From NCBI GenBank assembly GCA_002633005.1, contig NMRA01000004.1, positions 770,802 to 834,801 on the forward strand: a stretch of 64,000 nucleotides of DNA, written 5' to 3'. Each line of letters opens with the position of its first letter. Position 1 is the first letter of the stretch. Shown here one piece after another: positions 1-11,800 of the stretch. Made by a program: the position numbers and the translations under genes. The notes under the pieces are model-generated. The model saw only the letters and a list, made by a program, of their open reading frames with translations. It was not told the origin of the DNA and ran no database searches. This stretch comes from Phoronis australis. Its lineage: Eukaryota; Phoronida; Phoronidae.

Positions 1-2226
1 TTTCACTGGCGTCTTCTGGAGTGGCCAAACTCATGTTGTTCACAGCACAAAGATGTCTCGCGTCGTCCCAATTCAAGTGAAGACTAGTTACGAACATATA
101 GCGGCTGTCACCGTGGTGGAACGTGTGCATTGTGCCTAAAAGGATAAACATTGTGCCTACCAATCAGAAGAAAAGGTCAAAAACCGTATTCTCATGGCTT
201 TGTATTGATGTGCGTATAGGTGTAATGTCGATTTTAAAGCTACATTATAGGCGAGAAAGTGGTCTTCTGAGATTAGCCCCAGCGCCGCATTGATTTTGGC
301 AAATGGCTGGCAGACAACGGCGAAAACTTGTAATGAAACTAAAGAACACAAAGAGTTTTCTTGTACACCTCTAATCAAATTTAATAACTTCAAAAGTATA
401 GTAAACCCTGTTTTGACTATTTCCACCAATCCCCTTTCTGTCACATGGTAAAGCATCAGTGGCGTGAATCTAGATTGACTGAAGCAGGAATCACCAAAAA
501 TTCCATACTCCCTATACAACAGATTGGATATTATGGTTCTTGGTGGGTGGTCTTTCGTCACAGTTTCCATGTTATTCGCGGAAAGCGTAGGTCACGCTTG
601 TCCGTTTATCAGTCTTTGAAAAAAGTTTTCAAAATTCCCTCCAAACTTTGGAGGGTTGTCGAGGATTAAAGAGCATTGTTTTTTATCAGATAATTGAATG
701 AAAAGGTCGGTTTTATTATGTGTTTATATGCCTAAACCCGGTTTGATATCGTTTTAAGAACTTTGTCCCATCTAACAATAATAATGCGTTTTTCGGTAGT
801 AAAACCGACTATGTCCCTTTAAGAACATTATCCTCATCAGTAAACACTATATGCGTCCCGTTGTGTCCGTTTGAAAAAAGTAACATCCCAAGCCAGTCAA
901 CAGTTAGACTTCCGGTTAACCTGTTTGCGCGTTGATTTAGGCTTATATGGTGTGTATTTAATTGCGCGTTAGTGGCTTTGTAGATGTGTGTAGCATGTTG
1001 CTGCTTGTCTATCCATTGTTTGATAGCTCGCAGTGCGCCTGCTCAAAGCTTTTGACCATATCAGATTGAGGTGCTGATGCGTTCTACTAGCAGATATCAG
1101 TTATGATTTATAAATGACGGGTGGCCCAAATCAGTCACTAAATTCTAATTCCGCTTGTCAGAATAGCTCAACTAAATCAACGATAACTAACTGACATACA
1201 AAGTCACAATAATATGAGCGATCAGATTCACGTGGAACTTCCAGATACTACACTGTATGCACTGTTCGTCATAACACTTTTAGAAGTTGCTTAGTAAATG
1301 TTCCACTTTTATATGAAGGGCTATCAAAAATTTTGACTTTTGGGATTTGCACGAAAAACTCAAAGGTTGCATGAAACGAAATAGAAATGTTAATTAAGAA
1401 ACTCTAACTGTGTGTTTGAGATTTCATCTTGAACGTTTCAAACAAAATTTGGTCACGTTGTTAATGTTGTGGTTTTAATATCGATGCACGAACCTTTACT
1501 AAAACTTAACTAAAAAGTCATGGTCACGTGACCCAATTAACTGCCAATTGGTCAAAACAGTCAAATAACAAATTCTACAGGCTTTCCACTTTCACAATAC
1601 TGACTAGGTATTTGGCTAAATACACACACTTGTCGATGAGGGCTTACGTAACCTTTGGTATGCCTTTGGACAAATAAGTCCGCTGTTTCAGGGAAAATCA
1701 CAACATAAGGCCAAAAATACATTGGTTTCTGGTATCTGTTTTTTGAACATCGAATCGGTGGTGCGGTATTTGTTTTAGTTGCTCACTGAAAAAATCCACC
1801 GTAGACGAGCAATAATGATGCAGGATTGTTTTTACTCATCGCTTGGCAAGTGCCAGCGATTCAAACCTTGCTTGTGTACATGCTTACGTGCCTTTGTGCA
1901 GCCTTTCTAATTTAGCGCTTTGAGTGAAATTGATGCGTGTGGACGTTTTTTTAAGTCGGTGAGCGCAGACCAGAAATCTCGTCAGTGACAAGCTTAAAAA
2001 CACTTGGAAGCCACAATAAAACTTTTGAAGAATCGATTCTCACATGGAACGCGCCTAGGGTCACCGTTTGACGAGTCGTTTAGACTCCGCCGACAATTAG
2101 GTAAGTCAGAATTGACTTGAAAAGTAATTTCTTAACATGTCAAGTACCAACCCATTTGTGTTTTACCAATAAGACGTTGTGGCCTGTTCAGTGATGACGT
2201 ATGCTCTGATGTCGGTCCCAGTTCAC
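1..2226. other. Unassigned sequence, no recognisable gene
   Basis: No reading frame here resembles a known family. A plus-strand GTAAGT donor-like site lies near 2101, but no coding sequence can be attached to it. A cysteine-rich minus-strand segment around 250-330 looks like a decayed EGF-like repeat and is treated as rejected. Further 3' exons of the minus-strand CCP gene could be here or outside the window, but I could not find one. Confidence 0.5.
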
Positions 2227-2385
2227 AGGGGCGGATCCAGGATTTTGAGTTAGGGGGGCAGGGGCAGAGTATTAGTCAGGATTTTGCCCGTTAGACATTC
2301 GCACCCCGGTACTGCCAAATGGAATCTGGAAGAATTTTAGGGGGTCCATGGCTCCCTTGCCCCCCCCCCTTAAATCCGTCACTGG
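2227..2385 (+). mobile_element. MITE-like repeat with GGCGGATCCAGG end (copy 1)
   Basis: The sequence starts AGGGGCGGATCCAGG and ends TTAAATCCGTCACTGG, so the ends are roughly inverted copies of each other. The interior has the G-rich tract after GATTTTGAGTTA and the segment CTGCCAAATGGAATC. The same arrangement recurs at 52706-52866, and the same ends in opposite order at 4299-4594. Short inverted ends and multiple dispersed copies fit a non-autonomous DNA transposon, perhaps hAT-like; the superfamily is inference. Confidence 0.7.
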
Positions 2386-3076
2386 TTTACGCGCCAACTG
2401 AGAGCACATCTGACCAGACAACATCTGACCAACCAAAACGATCACCTACCTTTCCACTGACCAATAAGGGGAAGTTTACATACACAATCAACATCATTTG
2501 AAACAACCATAATCTACAATTTTCGGAAATGGCAAGACAGGAAAGAATTGAGCAAGTTTTGAATGAAAGTCGAGGACTTCCAAGTAGTGAAAAGTGGACA
2601 GTGAAAATAATGCAACCTATGAGGACTTCGTAAACCAACAGGCTACTATAACCTTAACACTGGTTGGCACTTTTAAGAACATCAGCACCTGTTCGACCAC
2701 TTGCCGNTCTGGAAGAATTTTAGGGGGTCCATGGCTCCCTTGCCCCCCCTTAAATCCGCCACTGGTTTACGCGCCAACTGAGAGCACATCTGACCAGACA
2801 ACATCTGACGATCACCTACCTTTCCACTGACCAATAAGGGGAAGTTTACATACACAATCAACATCATTTGAAACAACCATAATCTACAATTTTCGGAAAT
2901 GGCAAGACAGGAAAGAATTGAGCAAGTTTTGAATGAAAGTCGAGGACTTCCAAGTAGTGAAAAGTGGACAGTGAAAATAATGCAACCTATGAGGACTTCG
3001 TAAACCAACAGGCTACTATAACCTTAACACTGGTTGGCACTTTTAAGAACATCAGCACCTGTTCGACCACTTGCCG
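2325..3076. repeat. Near-identical direct duplication around a single N
   Basis: 2325-2706 and 2708-3076 are almost the same sequence, separated only by the N at 2707. They differ in the length of a poly-C run, one C/T change and a roughly 10 bp deletion near ATCTGACGATCACC. Both copies end in CTTGCCG, after which the second continues into new sequence. The simplest reading is an uncollapsed overlap between two contigs or haplotypes. A real tandem duplication is less likely. Confidence 0.85.
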
Positions 3077-3230
3077 ACCGCGTCGGCGTGTCAGAAATGA
3101 CTTGTCACGTGTCAGAGATGACTCGTCACAAGATGACGCGAGGCGCGTTCCTTACACTCATGTACATGCACGTGAACACGTTTGCGCAACCACGCACGAG
3201 GTGCACTTGTCTCAGTCCTATGGGAATTAC

Positions 3231-3416
3231 CTCCACAGATTGGCATTTCACCACTCCACGTGCCATCTGCTTGACACCATCGCAGGAGGTGTCCTGTTAA
3301 TACAAGGTTATCCCATCGCAAACAGGCAAACACCACTGCGCATCCATACGTACTTCCGTCTGAGTATACCTTTTTCGTCGTGGAGTTGTCGTAGATCGGC
3401 GCGAGACACGTCACAG
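3231..3416 (-). CDS. CCP gene exon 4, Sushi domain 3
   Basis: The TTTTCTTTTGTAG acceptor leads into TVTCLAPIYDNS and ends with CQADGTWSGEMPICGG before a GTAATT donor. The four Sushi cysteines are present, plus one extra cysteine (STYGC) that could pair with a partner or be free. It is 186 nt, phase 1 at both ends, so more exons are expected downstream. Confidence 0.88.
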
Positions 3417-6400
3417 CTACAAAAGAAAAATGAGGAGTACCTAAGTAACCTTCGGATTTGTCAATATTGCCAGTAAGTGTGGAGAAAATTGTGAATCTAT
3501 ACTGGACTTGAGTCGGAATAACTGAAAAAGTTTTGTCAGCCATTTCTGACTTAACCAAGCAAATGCGACATGTCGTTAACGATTGTCGAGAATGAGTCAA
3601 ACGGCGGGAAATCCCTTCGACAATACTCGGGCTCAAGTGACATATTAAATCATTTAAGAGAACTTAAAAATTCTCTTGTTTAGGTAGTTAAAATGTTAAA
3701 CGATGTGCCGCTATGGACAGTTCTGAACACTGAGCGCAATTGTTCAGACAGTCTATCGCGGCATAGATACTGGATAGTTATTCTGGTTTTAAAATGGTTG
3801 ATCAGGTTGAGGAGCGTAATTGTAGGCAATTACATCGCCCTGGATGCCGCAGGCATACAGGGGCGATAGTACATCACCACAAAAAGTTACGAATTTCAAA
3901 ATACAGGAAATAAAATCAAATGAAACATGCACATGGAGTTATAATTAGCACATACCAAAGTCTGGAGACCGATTCAGTCAAGATAATTTGAACAAATCGA
4001 TGAAAACCTGTCGCGGTTTGCTTGAATTTCTCTTACCGGGTGCCATTTTGAGGAAGTTATGTGCAATCATGCAGGTTGACGAATAAAAAGTCCAAGGAAC
4101 ACAAATCTTACAAATTTCATCTGATACCTTCTCATGCTATTTTGCAAGTGTCGCGCCAGTGTCACTCGCTTGGCTCAGTCTCGCGCTAGTCTTTGCCTAA
4201 CTCACGCGACTCAGTTGAATCACTTTGTGGTTTTCGCAGGTATGGTGAAAAAGTTAACGGTGACCAAAAAAGTGGAGTTGGAATTCTTCGCCAAAGTCAG
4301 TGGCGGATTTATGGATGGGCCAAGGGGGCCATGGCCCCCCTAAAATTCTACCAGATACCATTGGGAAGTTTGCGTGTGAATTGCTGACTAGCACATGCGC
4401 GCAACCAGGGGGGGTGAATAATCGATGCATAGGCCCTGAAGAAACCCGTTCACCGTTTTTTTAGTCATCAGGTACGCAAACCCTAAAATTCGAGGCCCTG
4501 CATCCCCACATGTGAGGCTGGGCGCGAGCATCTGCCGAAATTCTGGTTATTCCTGTGTTCTGCCCCCCAACTCAAAATCCTGGATCCGCCCCTGAAAGTC
4601 ACCTTATTTTCTTGTAACTAAGCTTCATCGAAGATATGGGTAGAAGTAGAAAGGACCATTGAAGAAAGTAAGCGCTTTTTTCAATGATAGTTTTAAGTGT
4701 GGAATGTGTTTTTGACAAGGTGAAAACTCCTAAAGGCGGTGACCGGATTTGGACTACCGCCCGTTTAAAATACACGGGACGAAATTCGTAAAGAAAGCGA
4801 TGGGAAGTATTGTAGCCCCTAACCGGCCTACCGAGGGGCTACGTGTTGCCTACTAATGGGGCTATTCGGAGAATTCTCCTCGCGGTGTCGCTGCTGTACT
4901 AGTGGTGATTGAATTGCGCATGCGTGGCTTTCTACATGTAAACAACTGGTAAAAGATGGAATTTTTATCAAAATACGTCGTCGCGCTAAGCCTTATTACT
5001 GCTAATTTTCCTGGTGCAAGTCTTCGACAGGTGGCCACAAATTCCCAAAAGACCTAAGGTTACTATATTCGTGGACAATTGCGGTCAACAGGGTCAACTA
5101 ACTGACAAAAAGTGTGTGGATGCTGAAGCCCCGTGAGTGNATAGCCGGCGGACTAAAAAAAATAAAAAAAAACGGGTGCACTACTATGAATTGAGCGTTT
5201 GTGCTTGTTTAGTGGACTTTTGTCTCGGACTTTTTGTTTTCACAGGGGGACCTTTTTGGCCCACTTCGCCTAATGGGGGGCTCGCATGAATTAGTTGTCG
5301 TCTAAGCTAAGAAGAAGGGAAAGCAATTCATGATTTGACTTCTGACCCGGATCTTGAGATCCTATCGGTGGACAAGAGCAGGCGTGCGTTCAGTAACGCT
5401 ATGACCTACGCTAGGACCTAGCTAAAATCTAGCCTAAGTCGTGTGTTCTCATTTAAACTACACGGCCATATCTCACGTAATCTCACGAGGTCTTGCTTTT
5501 TAGCGAGATCCTAGCGTTACTGAACGGGAGGCAGGTGTCTTGTATTTTTGGATGAAGAAGAACAAATGTCTGAGCCTTCTCAGTGAACTAAAGTCCTATA
5601 AATGGATTTTGAAAGAAGATTGTTCGTACACAGTAACTAACGTTATTCGGATGTTACGAACATATCATAGTCAGTTCCTTACCAGCCCTCCAATAGAAAA
5701 AATGAAAACTATATACCTCTACAGTGAACAAAAATATAGAAAAATCGGCCAAAACGAGCAAAAATTGAACAGAGCAGCGTTCAATGGAAAAACACATGGA
5801 TGTCTGCGTAGACGCCACATTAACAGTCAAACACACAGAAGAAAAGGTTTTAATTTCATTCAAAATTTAAAAAGCCTGAATTCCCCTCAGTAACCAGAAT
5901 TGCAAATTTTAGTAATAATCTAAAATGTTTAGTAAACCACCGATATATTCTTGCAAGACTACGATGAAAAGTAACTCCTTCCGTTACCTCTGTTACGATG
6001 GATACTGTGGTGCATTCAAACGTGTTTCTCAAACTACTTCCGGATGACTGAGGTGCAACGTGTTTACACCCAAAATTTACTTCAAACGACAATCGCTTTC
6101 CGTGAGTCAGGTCAGACGACGCAAGTTGCGCAGTGCAACACTAGGGCCTACTGGAAAGGAACCATTTTCGTCTCCTTAATTCTAAATCTATAGACCTTTA
6201 AGTAAGAATAGCTTACTTTCACACATCAAGGGTTCGCCAGTCCAGGATCCGTTCTCCATGCATAGCCGTGTTTGGTTGCCAGATACGGGGAAGTATCCTT
6301 CCCAGCAGGCCAGCAGTATTTCACTTCCTGAGAGAAACACCTGCCCGGGCGTCTCCCCCGCTGCTGTGTGCACAACACTTGCATTTCCATCTGGTACAAC

Positions 6401-8882
6401 TGGCGACCTGCAGTCGGCTTGATTTGATGTAAAAATACGTTTGTCACATCAATGAAAAAGTTGCACTACAATCGTGAATGTTCATATAATAGTAAGGGAG
6501 CACTTGCTACGCATTATCGCACTTGACAGAAATTGTCGCCCGAGCTATAATATGCCACAATATATGTCACAACAAGGGCTCCCGCAAAATAGTGACTGGT
6601 TGGAAGAGAATGCATTAGATTCTAAATTGCACACGTGAAAAGTAGTCCACCCCGACTTCTCCGTATTCAATTTGAGTTTTAGCGTTAAGTAGGATTGGAT
6701 GTGCAAATGAAAACGACAAAAAGTAACCAGTGTTTCCTATCAACAATTGAAATCCCTGTGAACGTTCTTTTTCTAACCTAAACAATGCCAATCGGCGTTA
6801 AATTCTACCGTGTGAAACAAGACAAAGGGGTCATTTCTCAACGTTGAAAAATTACCTGGTTATTCTTAATATTGAACAATTGGCACGAGTACTAAATCTA
6901 CAACAGCCTTGATTTCAGCGAATATCTGGCAGCGATAACGGGGACAATTATTGATCTGTAATAAAATCATGACACTTATAGCTCTGGTCAAAGGTAATAA
7001 TTGGAGAAAGTCTACCCTATCCAACAATGACCCCTAAAACGCAATTTTCGACCTTGGAATGCCTATGTAACTCGTGGCATTTGGCTCAGCAGTTTACGCT
7101 GAGGGAGGAATGTACTACTGCTAGTTTCTGAAAAAATAAGCACCCGCGCTGAATTGCTCATGCGCTGTTACTCACCTTTACATATTAGCGCTGAACCAGA
7201 CCATACTTTCATTACTGAGCATGTTCTAATCACGTCACCACCTACGTTGACAAATCCCTCCTTACACTGGAAAATAACACCTTCGTCTCTTTTGGACTGG
7301 GTAAGACTTCCCGAAACGTGTACTGAATTGCGCGGTATGGGTAACGTAGGGCAGAAGTTCCCGCCTAAAGTGGATGAAAACGGAAACACAACTGAAGTTA
7401 CATAACGTCAGACACACACGTTAAAGCCTACCTTGAACATTTGCAAGAATATATTTCGAACATCAATCTGAGCTCATAAACGCTCTAAATTATCAAATAA
7501 AATGAGCAGTTTGGCTTACTGGCGTACCTTCTTCAACGTCACCGCGAGAATGTTTATATGGTACTCTATAATTAAAACCTCGGTTTTTAAAATATGGTGT
7601 AGCGACGAATTTTTACCATGACCAGCTTACTCTTATTTCTAAACTATAAAAATTCCTATTCATACAAATTTCGTCACGGGTGCATCCCTTATCGTGAATA
7701 TTCGGGTTAACCGAGTTCTTTTTATGAGCGCACTATTTTTTCGTTTTTGTTACACAGGTGTCGAAATGGTGAACGCACAATCCGGAAAATTTTTTCGCTT
7801 ATGTTGAAAGCCTGAGATGTAGGACAACAGGTTTCAGAAAATAGCTATAACTTGAAAGTTACAGAAAACCATTCGCTTAACTTTTCAAATATTAAAAGTT
7901 CAATAATCAAATAGCGTAGATTAAATACTAAATAAATATTTAATCTATGCTTAAATGACGCCTGAGGTTTTCAGTTTTATCAAAACGTCTGCTAGATACG
8001 TATTCAGACTTTTTGTTTTTGCTTTCTTTACAAAATCGCTTATTCATAACATGGACCCAAAACCACCTGCAACATCTCTATCGTCATACCGTAATCCAAA
8101 TGTTAAGTCTTGTCGGGTGAGCAAATTCACCTCTTGTGAACATACTGAACACACCGTTACCATTTTGCCATTGTCGATCATCGTAAAGACTGGTTTGTGT
8201 AATGTTGCAATCTTTTCGCAGGTTCCTCCAAGTCGCAGCCGTTGTGTAATAAAAGGCTTTGTTGAGTTGTCGACTCGTGCAGTAAAAAGATGTAAGGATA
8301 CTCTATGCATACTACCTGGCCACGACTAATGGTAATTGTAACAACGTCTGTGACAACCTGATCACAGTCTATGTGACTATAAACCCGCGTCTCGTCCAAG
8401 AATCAAACTTTTGATTCACACGACTCACCACTACAAAATTGGTTTCAACTCGTTTCTTACTCAGTTGAGACGTAACGTCTTGGTTTGCAGAGAACTGGCA
8501 GTTTGTTATTCTTGTAGACCATGATGCTCGGGACATAAAATAACCCGCCGTGACAAGCCATCTTGAAGAGCCTGATATCAACCAATAACAAACTGCCTCG
8601 AAATCGCCTCCACTTGGACAGAGACCAAGTTCATAAAAGTGGTCTAAATTAAAAATTGTTTTTGTGATGGAAGGTTGATGTATGGCGGTTTTAATTTAGG
8701 TACCTCAACATGTGACTAAAAAGTCACCAGTTCAGTAACACCAGTCGCCGCGGTTACATATCTAAAGTACTTAACGTGGATATTTCTGAAGAATGAACTA
8801 ACTCACCCTCAACTCCAGGAAAGTACATCTTTGACAAGAGCAATCCTGTCCACAAAAGTTTGACACCATAGGGTTTTTGCAT
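3231..8882 (-). CDS. Secreted Sushi/CCP-domain protein, partial (4 exons seen)
   Basis: Joined exons 8807-8882, 7176-7364, 6217-6417 and 3231-3416 (minus) give one open frame of about 217 residues. The first exon encodes a signal-peptide-like start with hydrophobic core LLWTGLLL. The next three each encode one CCP (Sushi) domain with four cysteines and a Trp-Ser/Thr-Gly motif. All junctions are phase 1 with GTGAGT, GTGAGT, GTAAGC and GTAATT donors, the usual layout of shuffled CCP exons. CCP domains occur in complement regulators, adhesion receptors and matrix proteins, and bind proteins or glycans outside the cell. No further exon, membrane segment or stop was found to the left, so the 3' end is missing and the subfamily cannot be named. 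Starting Met at 8882 was chosen because the core follows it; a Met 17 codons upstream in the same frame is possible. Confidence 0.78.
3834..3867. repeat. Short imperfect hairpin in CCP intron
   Basis: ATCGCCCTGGATGCC and GGCATACAGGGGCGAT flank a GCA loop and pair with one gap and one mismatch. No function can be read from it; it may be the centre of an old inverted-repeat element. Confidence 0.5.
4299..4594 (-). mobile_element. MITE-like repeat with GGCGGATCCAGG end (copy 2, inverted)
   Basis: The element begins AGTGGCGGATTTATGG and ends CCTGGATCCGCCCCTG, the same ends as copies at 2227 and 52706 but in opposite orientation. AAAGTC occurs immediately outside both ends (4293-4298 and 4595-4600), a likely target-site duplication. 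It lies in the intron between CCP exons 3 and 4. Confidence 0.75.
4855..5139 (+). mobile_element. Truncated left end of the AATGGGGCTATTCGGA element
   Basis: This stretch matches 46793-47074 almost base for base, from AATGGGGCTATTCGGA through GATGCTGAAGCCCCGTG, and stops at the contig join N at 5140. It carries the same ATG-initiated short frame (4955 onward) as the larger copy, but here a one-base deletion in an A run brings a stop after 33 codons. A TAGCCCCT...AGGGGCTA hairpin lies just to its left (4813-4841). Confidence 0.85.
5146..5295 (+). repeat. Dispersed repeat, copy 1
   Basis: The segment with AACGGG, TGTGCTTGTT, GGACTTTTGTCTCG, AACTTTTTGTTTTC, GGACCTTTTTG and GCTCGCATGA recurs in the same order at 13570-13712. 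No coding potential or terminal repeats are seen. It follows the N at 5140, so its link to the left-hand sequence is uncertain. Confidence 0.65.
5387..5526. mobile_element. 140 bp MITE, copy 1 (CGTTCAGTAACGCTA ends)
   Basis: The left end CGTTCAGTAACGCTATGACC and right end GATCCTAGCGTTACTGAACG are inverted repeats. The interior CATATCTCACGTAATCTCACG is nearly identical to the copy at 37314-37454. The small size, inverted ends and lack of a frame mark a non-autonomous DNA transposon. Confidence 0.85.
6217..6417 (-). CDS. CCP gene exon 3, Sushi domain 2
   Basis: An AAG acceptor at 6419-6418 gives the phase-1 start ADCRSPVVPDGNAS. The rest has ILLACWEGYFPVSG, RLCMENGSWTGEP and LMCE, a textbook CCP pattern of four cysteines with the Gly-Tyr and Trp-Thr-Gly signatures. 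The exon is 201 nt with a GTAAGC donor. Confidence 0.88.
7176..7364 (-). CDS. CCP gene exon 2, Sushi domain 1
   Basis: A pyrimidine-rich tract and TTTAG acceptor precede GGNFCPTLPIP. The domain shows cysteines in NFCPT, FQCKE, RTCSV and LICK, and the Sushi tryptophan in KVWSG. The exon ends one base into a codon at a GTGAGT donor. It is 189 nt, both ends phase 1. Confidence 0.85.
8400..8700. repeat. Dispersed repeat shared with ERCC6 intron 14
   Basis: The order of short matches (CTTTTGATT, CGTTTCTTACT, TTTGCAGA, CAGTTTGTTATT, TTTGTGATGGAA) is the same as at 19950-20240. The copies are diverged, so this is an old repeat family. It sits within the intron between CCP exons 1 and 2. Confidence 0.55.
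8807..8882 (-). CDS. CCP gene exon 1, signal-peptide-like
   Basis: ATG at 8882 opens a 25-codon segment, MQKPYGVKLLWTGLLLSKMY onward, ending one base into a Gly codon at a GTGAGT donor (8806-8801). The phase-1 end matches the CCP exon that follows. The hydrophobic stretch is short for a signal peptide, so the role is probable rather than certain. Confidence 0.6.
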
Positions 8883-11800
8883 AATTTTTCTGTATGATCC
8901 TAATACGTTGGAAACAATTGCCGTAATGATCATTGCGTTGCCGTTTTTGAAAATACTGTAGGCATCAATACAAACACACTGTTCAGTACAATGTATAAAT
9001 GTCTTATTTTCCAACGGATATTAGTCTTCACGTGCGAAGGCAGTAGACATGGCAAATATTGACATCCACGGAGGTTTTTAAGCTCTACCGTATATCCCCT
9101 CAATTGGACCCATGTACCTAATTGTGGAACTGCGTCTAATTGCAAAACTTAAACACACACCTAAATGCGAGACATTTGAGTAGAATTTGCCTTCCTACGG
9201 ATATACTCACTATAAATTTCAAAAGTGTATCTTTTAGTATTTAACCATCACTCACCTTTTTATTCTACCCAGAGTGTCAATGACGCCACACGCTACTTGA
9301 AGTAAAGAGGTTCGGTAGTGCATTTTTTAATCAAAACGCGCCTATAATCGGTGCCCTGCATGCGCCTAATTGCAGAACCTAGGTACACTCGCCTCTATGC
9401 GGAACATCTGAGTGAAAATTTGAACTAAAATCGCATTTTCCTGCATATAGGCGTATGCGATTAGTCTTTGGAGTATTTCTCGGCATTAAAGAGGCTCGTC
9501 AAAGATAGCTTTTAAACGAATCCAGACGAAAGTACCTTCTCACAACGTCTACTACAGAGTTATTCACTTTCCCTTGTGAGGGAATTTCCAGAAAAAAATC
9601 ACAAAATTCATAATTTTTAAATACGCGCAAAGGAAAAACTTTGTAGTCACCACAGAGTTTCTAATATCCCTCCCACTTATGATACATGCGCGCATGCGCT
9701 CACAGTCATTCAACAAACAGCTGACTGATTAGCTGGATATTAACGCAAATTATCTTGTGTGATCGCACTCGAATCTGAGGTTGACCGCACAATATTAAGC
9801 AAGTCAGTGAAGCAAGCAATTTTCCAAAAATACTTCCGTCGGCAATCTCAGTCATACATCGTTTTGACTCAAAATCTTTCCAAAGTCACAGGAAAATACG
9901 CAAGAAACGAACTATACCAAATAATCTCGCCAAGGCAGGTGTTACATGTTATCTGGGCGGGGTTTCCGCGGGAACCTCACACATGACGGCAGTTGATTAA
10001 GTACCCATTATGCATGAGTCACCAGTCACTCACTATAATGTCCGTTTTAGGTGGTGGTGCAGCACTAAAAATAACAATTATTAAAATTCATATTAGATTT
10101 GAAAATATTTGGTGTTGTGTTGAATGAGTATTATTTGTGATTAAGTTTCGACTGAACTAGCTTGCGCTAAAATCTGTTTTATGGAATTTTGAATTAAAAC
10201 GAAGCGGAATTAGTGTCTTTAATAACTTTCATTCGCGAATATCTTGCCTTGCAACGGCGCCTGCTTGGTAAATGCACTGGCGTCAAATTGATAATTCCAT
10301 GATTGGTTAAATATTTATGTAGGTATTGATTAATTTGTCGTGTGTCTTTTAGGAACGGAAAAGTTCCAATTATTCTCGGTGCATTATGGAGACAAATCAC
10401 GGAAAACACAAGCATCAGACTCGCACTTGATGGTAAATAGCAGGGGGTTTTCGACTAGAACACATTTGACTAACTGAACCCCCAAATCAGGCGTCAGTAA
10501 TGAATGAAACTATCTGATCGTGTTAAAAATATATAAAATGAGGCTCATGCTGGGCATTAGAATGTAAGCTTAGCCTACTTTGGAAGAGTTTAACGTATCA
10601 GAAAGGAATTTGAATTCGAGTGCCATTGCTACTTCTGTTTGAATAGAATTGTTTATCTTTTCAGTAGTCAGATCATTATGCATGAAATTATTATGGGCAC
10701 CCAAACGGGCGTTCATTGAAGACATATGAACGTCGCCTAGTACTTTCCAGCCATAGTCACGTCATTCACTAGTTGAATCAATGGTGTTAAAGGTAGAATG
10801 CAGCGACCCTTTCTAAACGATAGCGCATTATTCAATTAGAGAGCCACTTTGTAGGCTAATTCTAACAAGGCCTTCCCGACACTGGGGGCGTAGAAGCGCG
10901 TAATTTGAACAGTGCGGTGAGGGCACTGAAACTCCGAAACGACTGTCTTTGATATTGGCTCCTAGGTCATCATTTTTTAGTTTTTTTCCATTAGCCTACT
11001 TTAGGATCCACGATTAAAATTGTCTATGGTCAGTAGTTTCCCAGTATGAATGGAATAACAGCGAGTGTAGAAAAAAACAAGATATTTTATAAGAGAGATT
11101 ATTTCAACGCGTTTTTGTTGATCTACAAGATAAGTTCAAAGCTACATTTCCTCACGTGTAGCTGACTAAAAACGAAAATCGAACTAGCCCGCCTTTTACT
11201 CTCACAAAATAGATATCACAATATTGTGTACCGTAACAGCATTCCATACCAACAAGGACATCGTTATTGGAAAGGTGAAAATATGCCATTTTCTGAACAT
11301 CTCCCATGCGGCTTGCTATCACACACTGGATTCCCGCTACTCCCATCTTACATATGGACAAGACAGAATGAAAAAGATCTAAAACCTTCCGATTATTTTC
11401 TTCACTTGGAAAGCAGACATTGCAGTAGTAAGCATATCCCTTTCTTGTGGAATTCTAGCAATGTGGAGACCAATAATGAAGAAGAGTTTTTTTAACAAAA
11501 ACGTTTCATGACAAATTTTACAAATTTAGAGGCACTGTTGCGACAACACAGCTATAAATACCCTTTTTGATAGTGTGTGTGTGTTGCAAAGCCAAATGTG
11601 AAGAGAAAATAGAGATCTTACTTACGAGGAAGTCACAGTGGTTGAAATAAGTAAAAAGAAACTGGATCCCTGTTCCGATGTTTTTTCCATCGAATTTCTG
11701 ATTTCGGGACTGACTTTGGTCCTTTCAGTGAGTGTTTTTGCCGTTGATCAGTTATCATAAACACAAAATAGTGCTTCAAATGGTCAATGTACATATTTTC

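Noticed and set aside
245-340. Minus-strand RRCLPAICQNQCGAGA, like an EGF-repeat start, after an acceptor-like TTCTTTAG
   Set aside because: Later cysteines are replaced and a stop follows within 18 codons. At best a decayed exon; not enough to call.
2319-3008. Paired identical short frames on both strands
   Set aside because: They are artefacts of the duplicated sequence around the N at 2707 and overlap a MITE.
5540-5893. 117-codon plus-strand frame after the MITE
   Set aside because: It needs a TTG start, has low-complexity Lys/Asn/Ser composition and matches no family; probably chance in AT-rich DNA.
8044-8399. Overlapping minus-strand frames between CCP exons 1 and 2 as an extra domain exon
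   Set aside because: They lack the cysteine/tryptophan pattern, the acceptor is poor, and exon 1 already joins CCP1 in the correct phase.
11152-11361. Cysteine-containing minus-strand frame (GMECCYGTQYC) as a further CCP domain
   Set aside because: Cysteine spacing does not fit, the Trp-Gly motif is missing, and it lies upstream of the signal exon.
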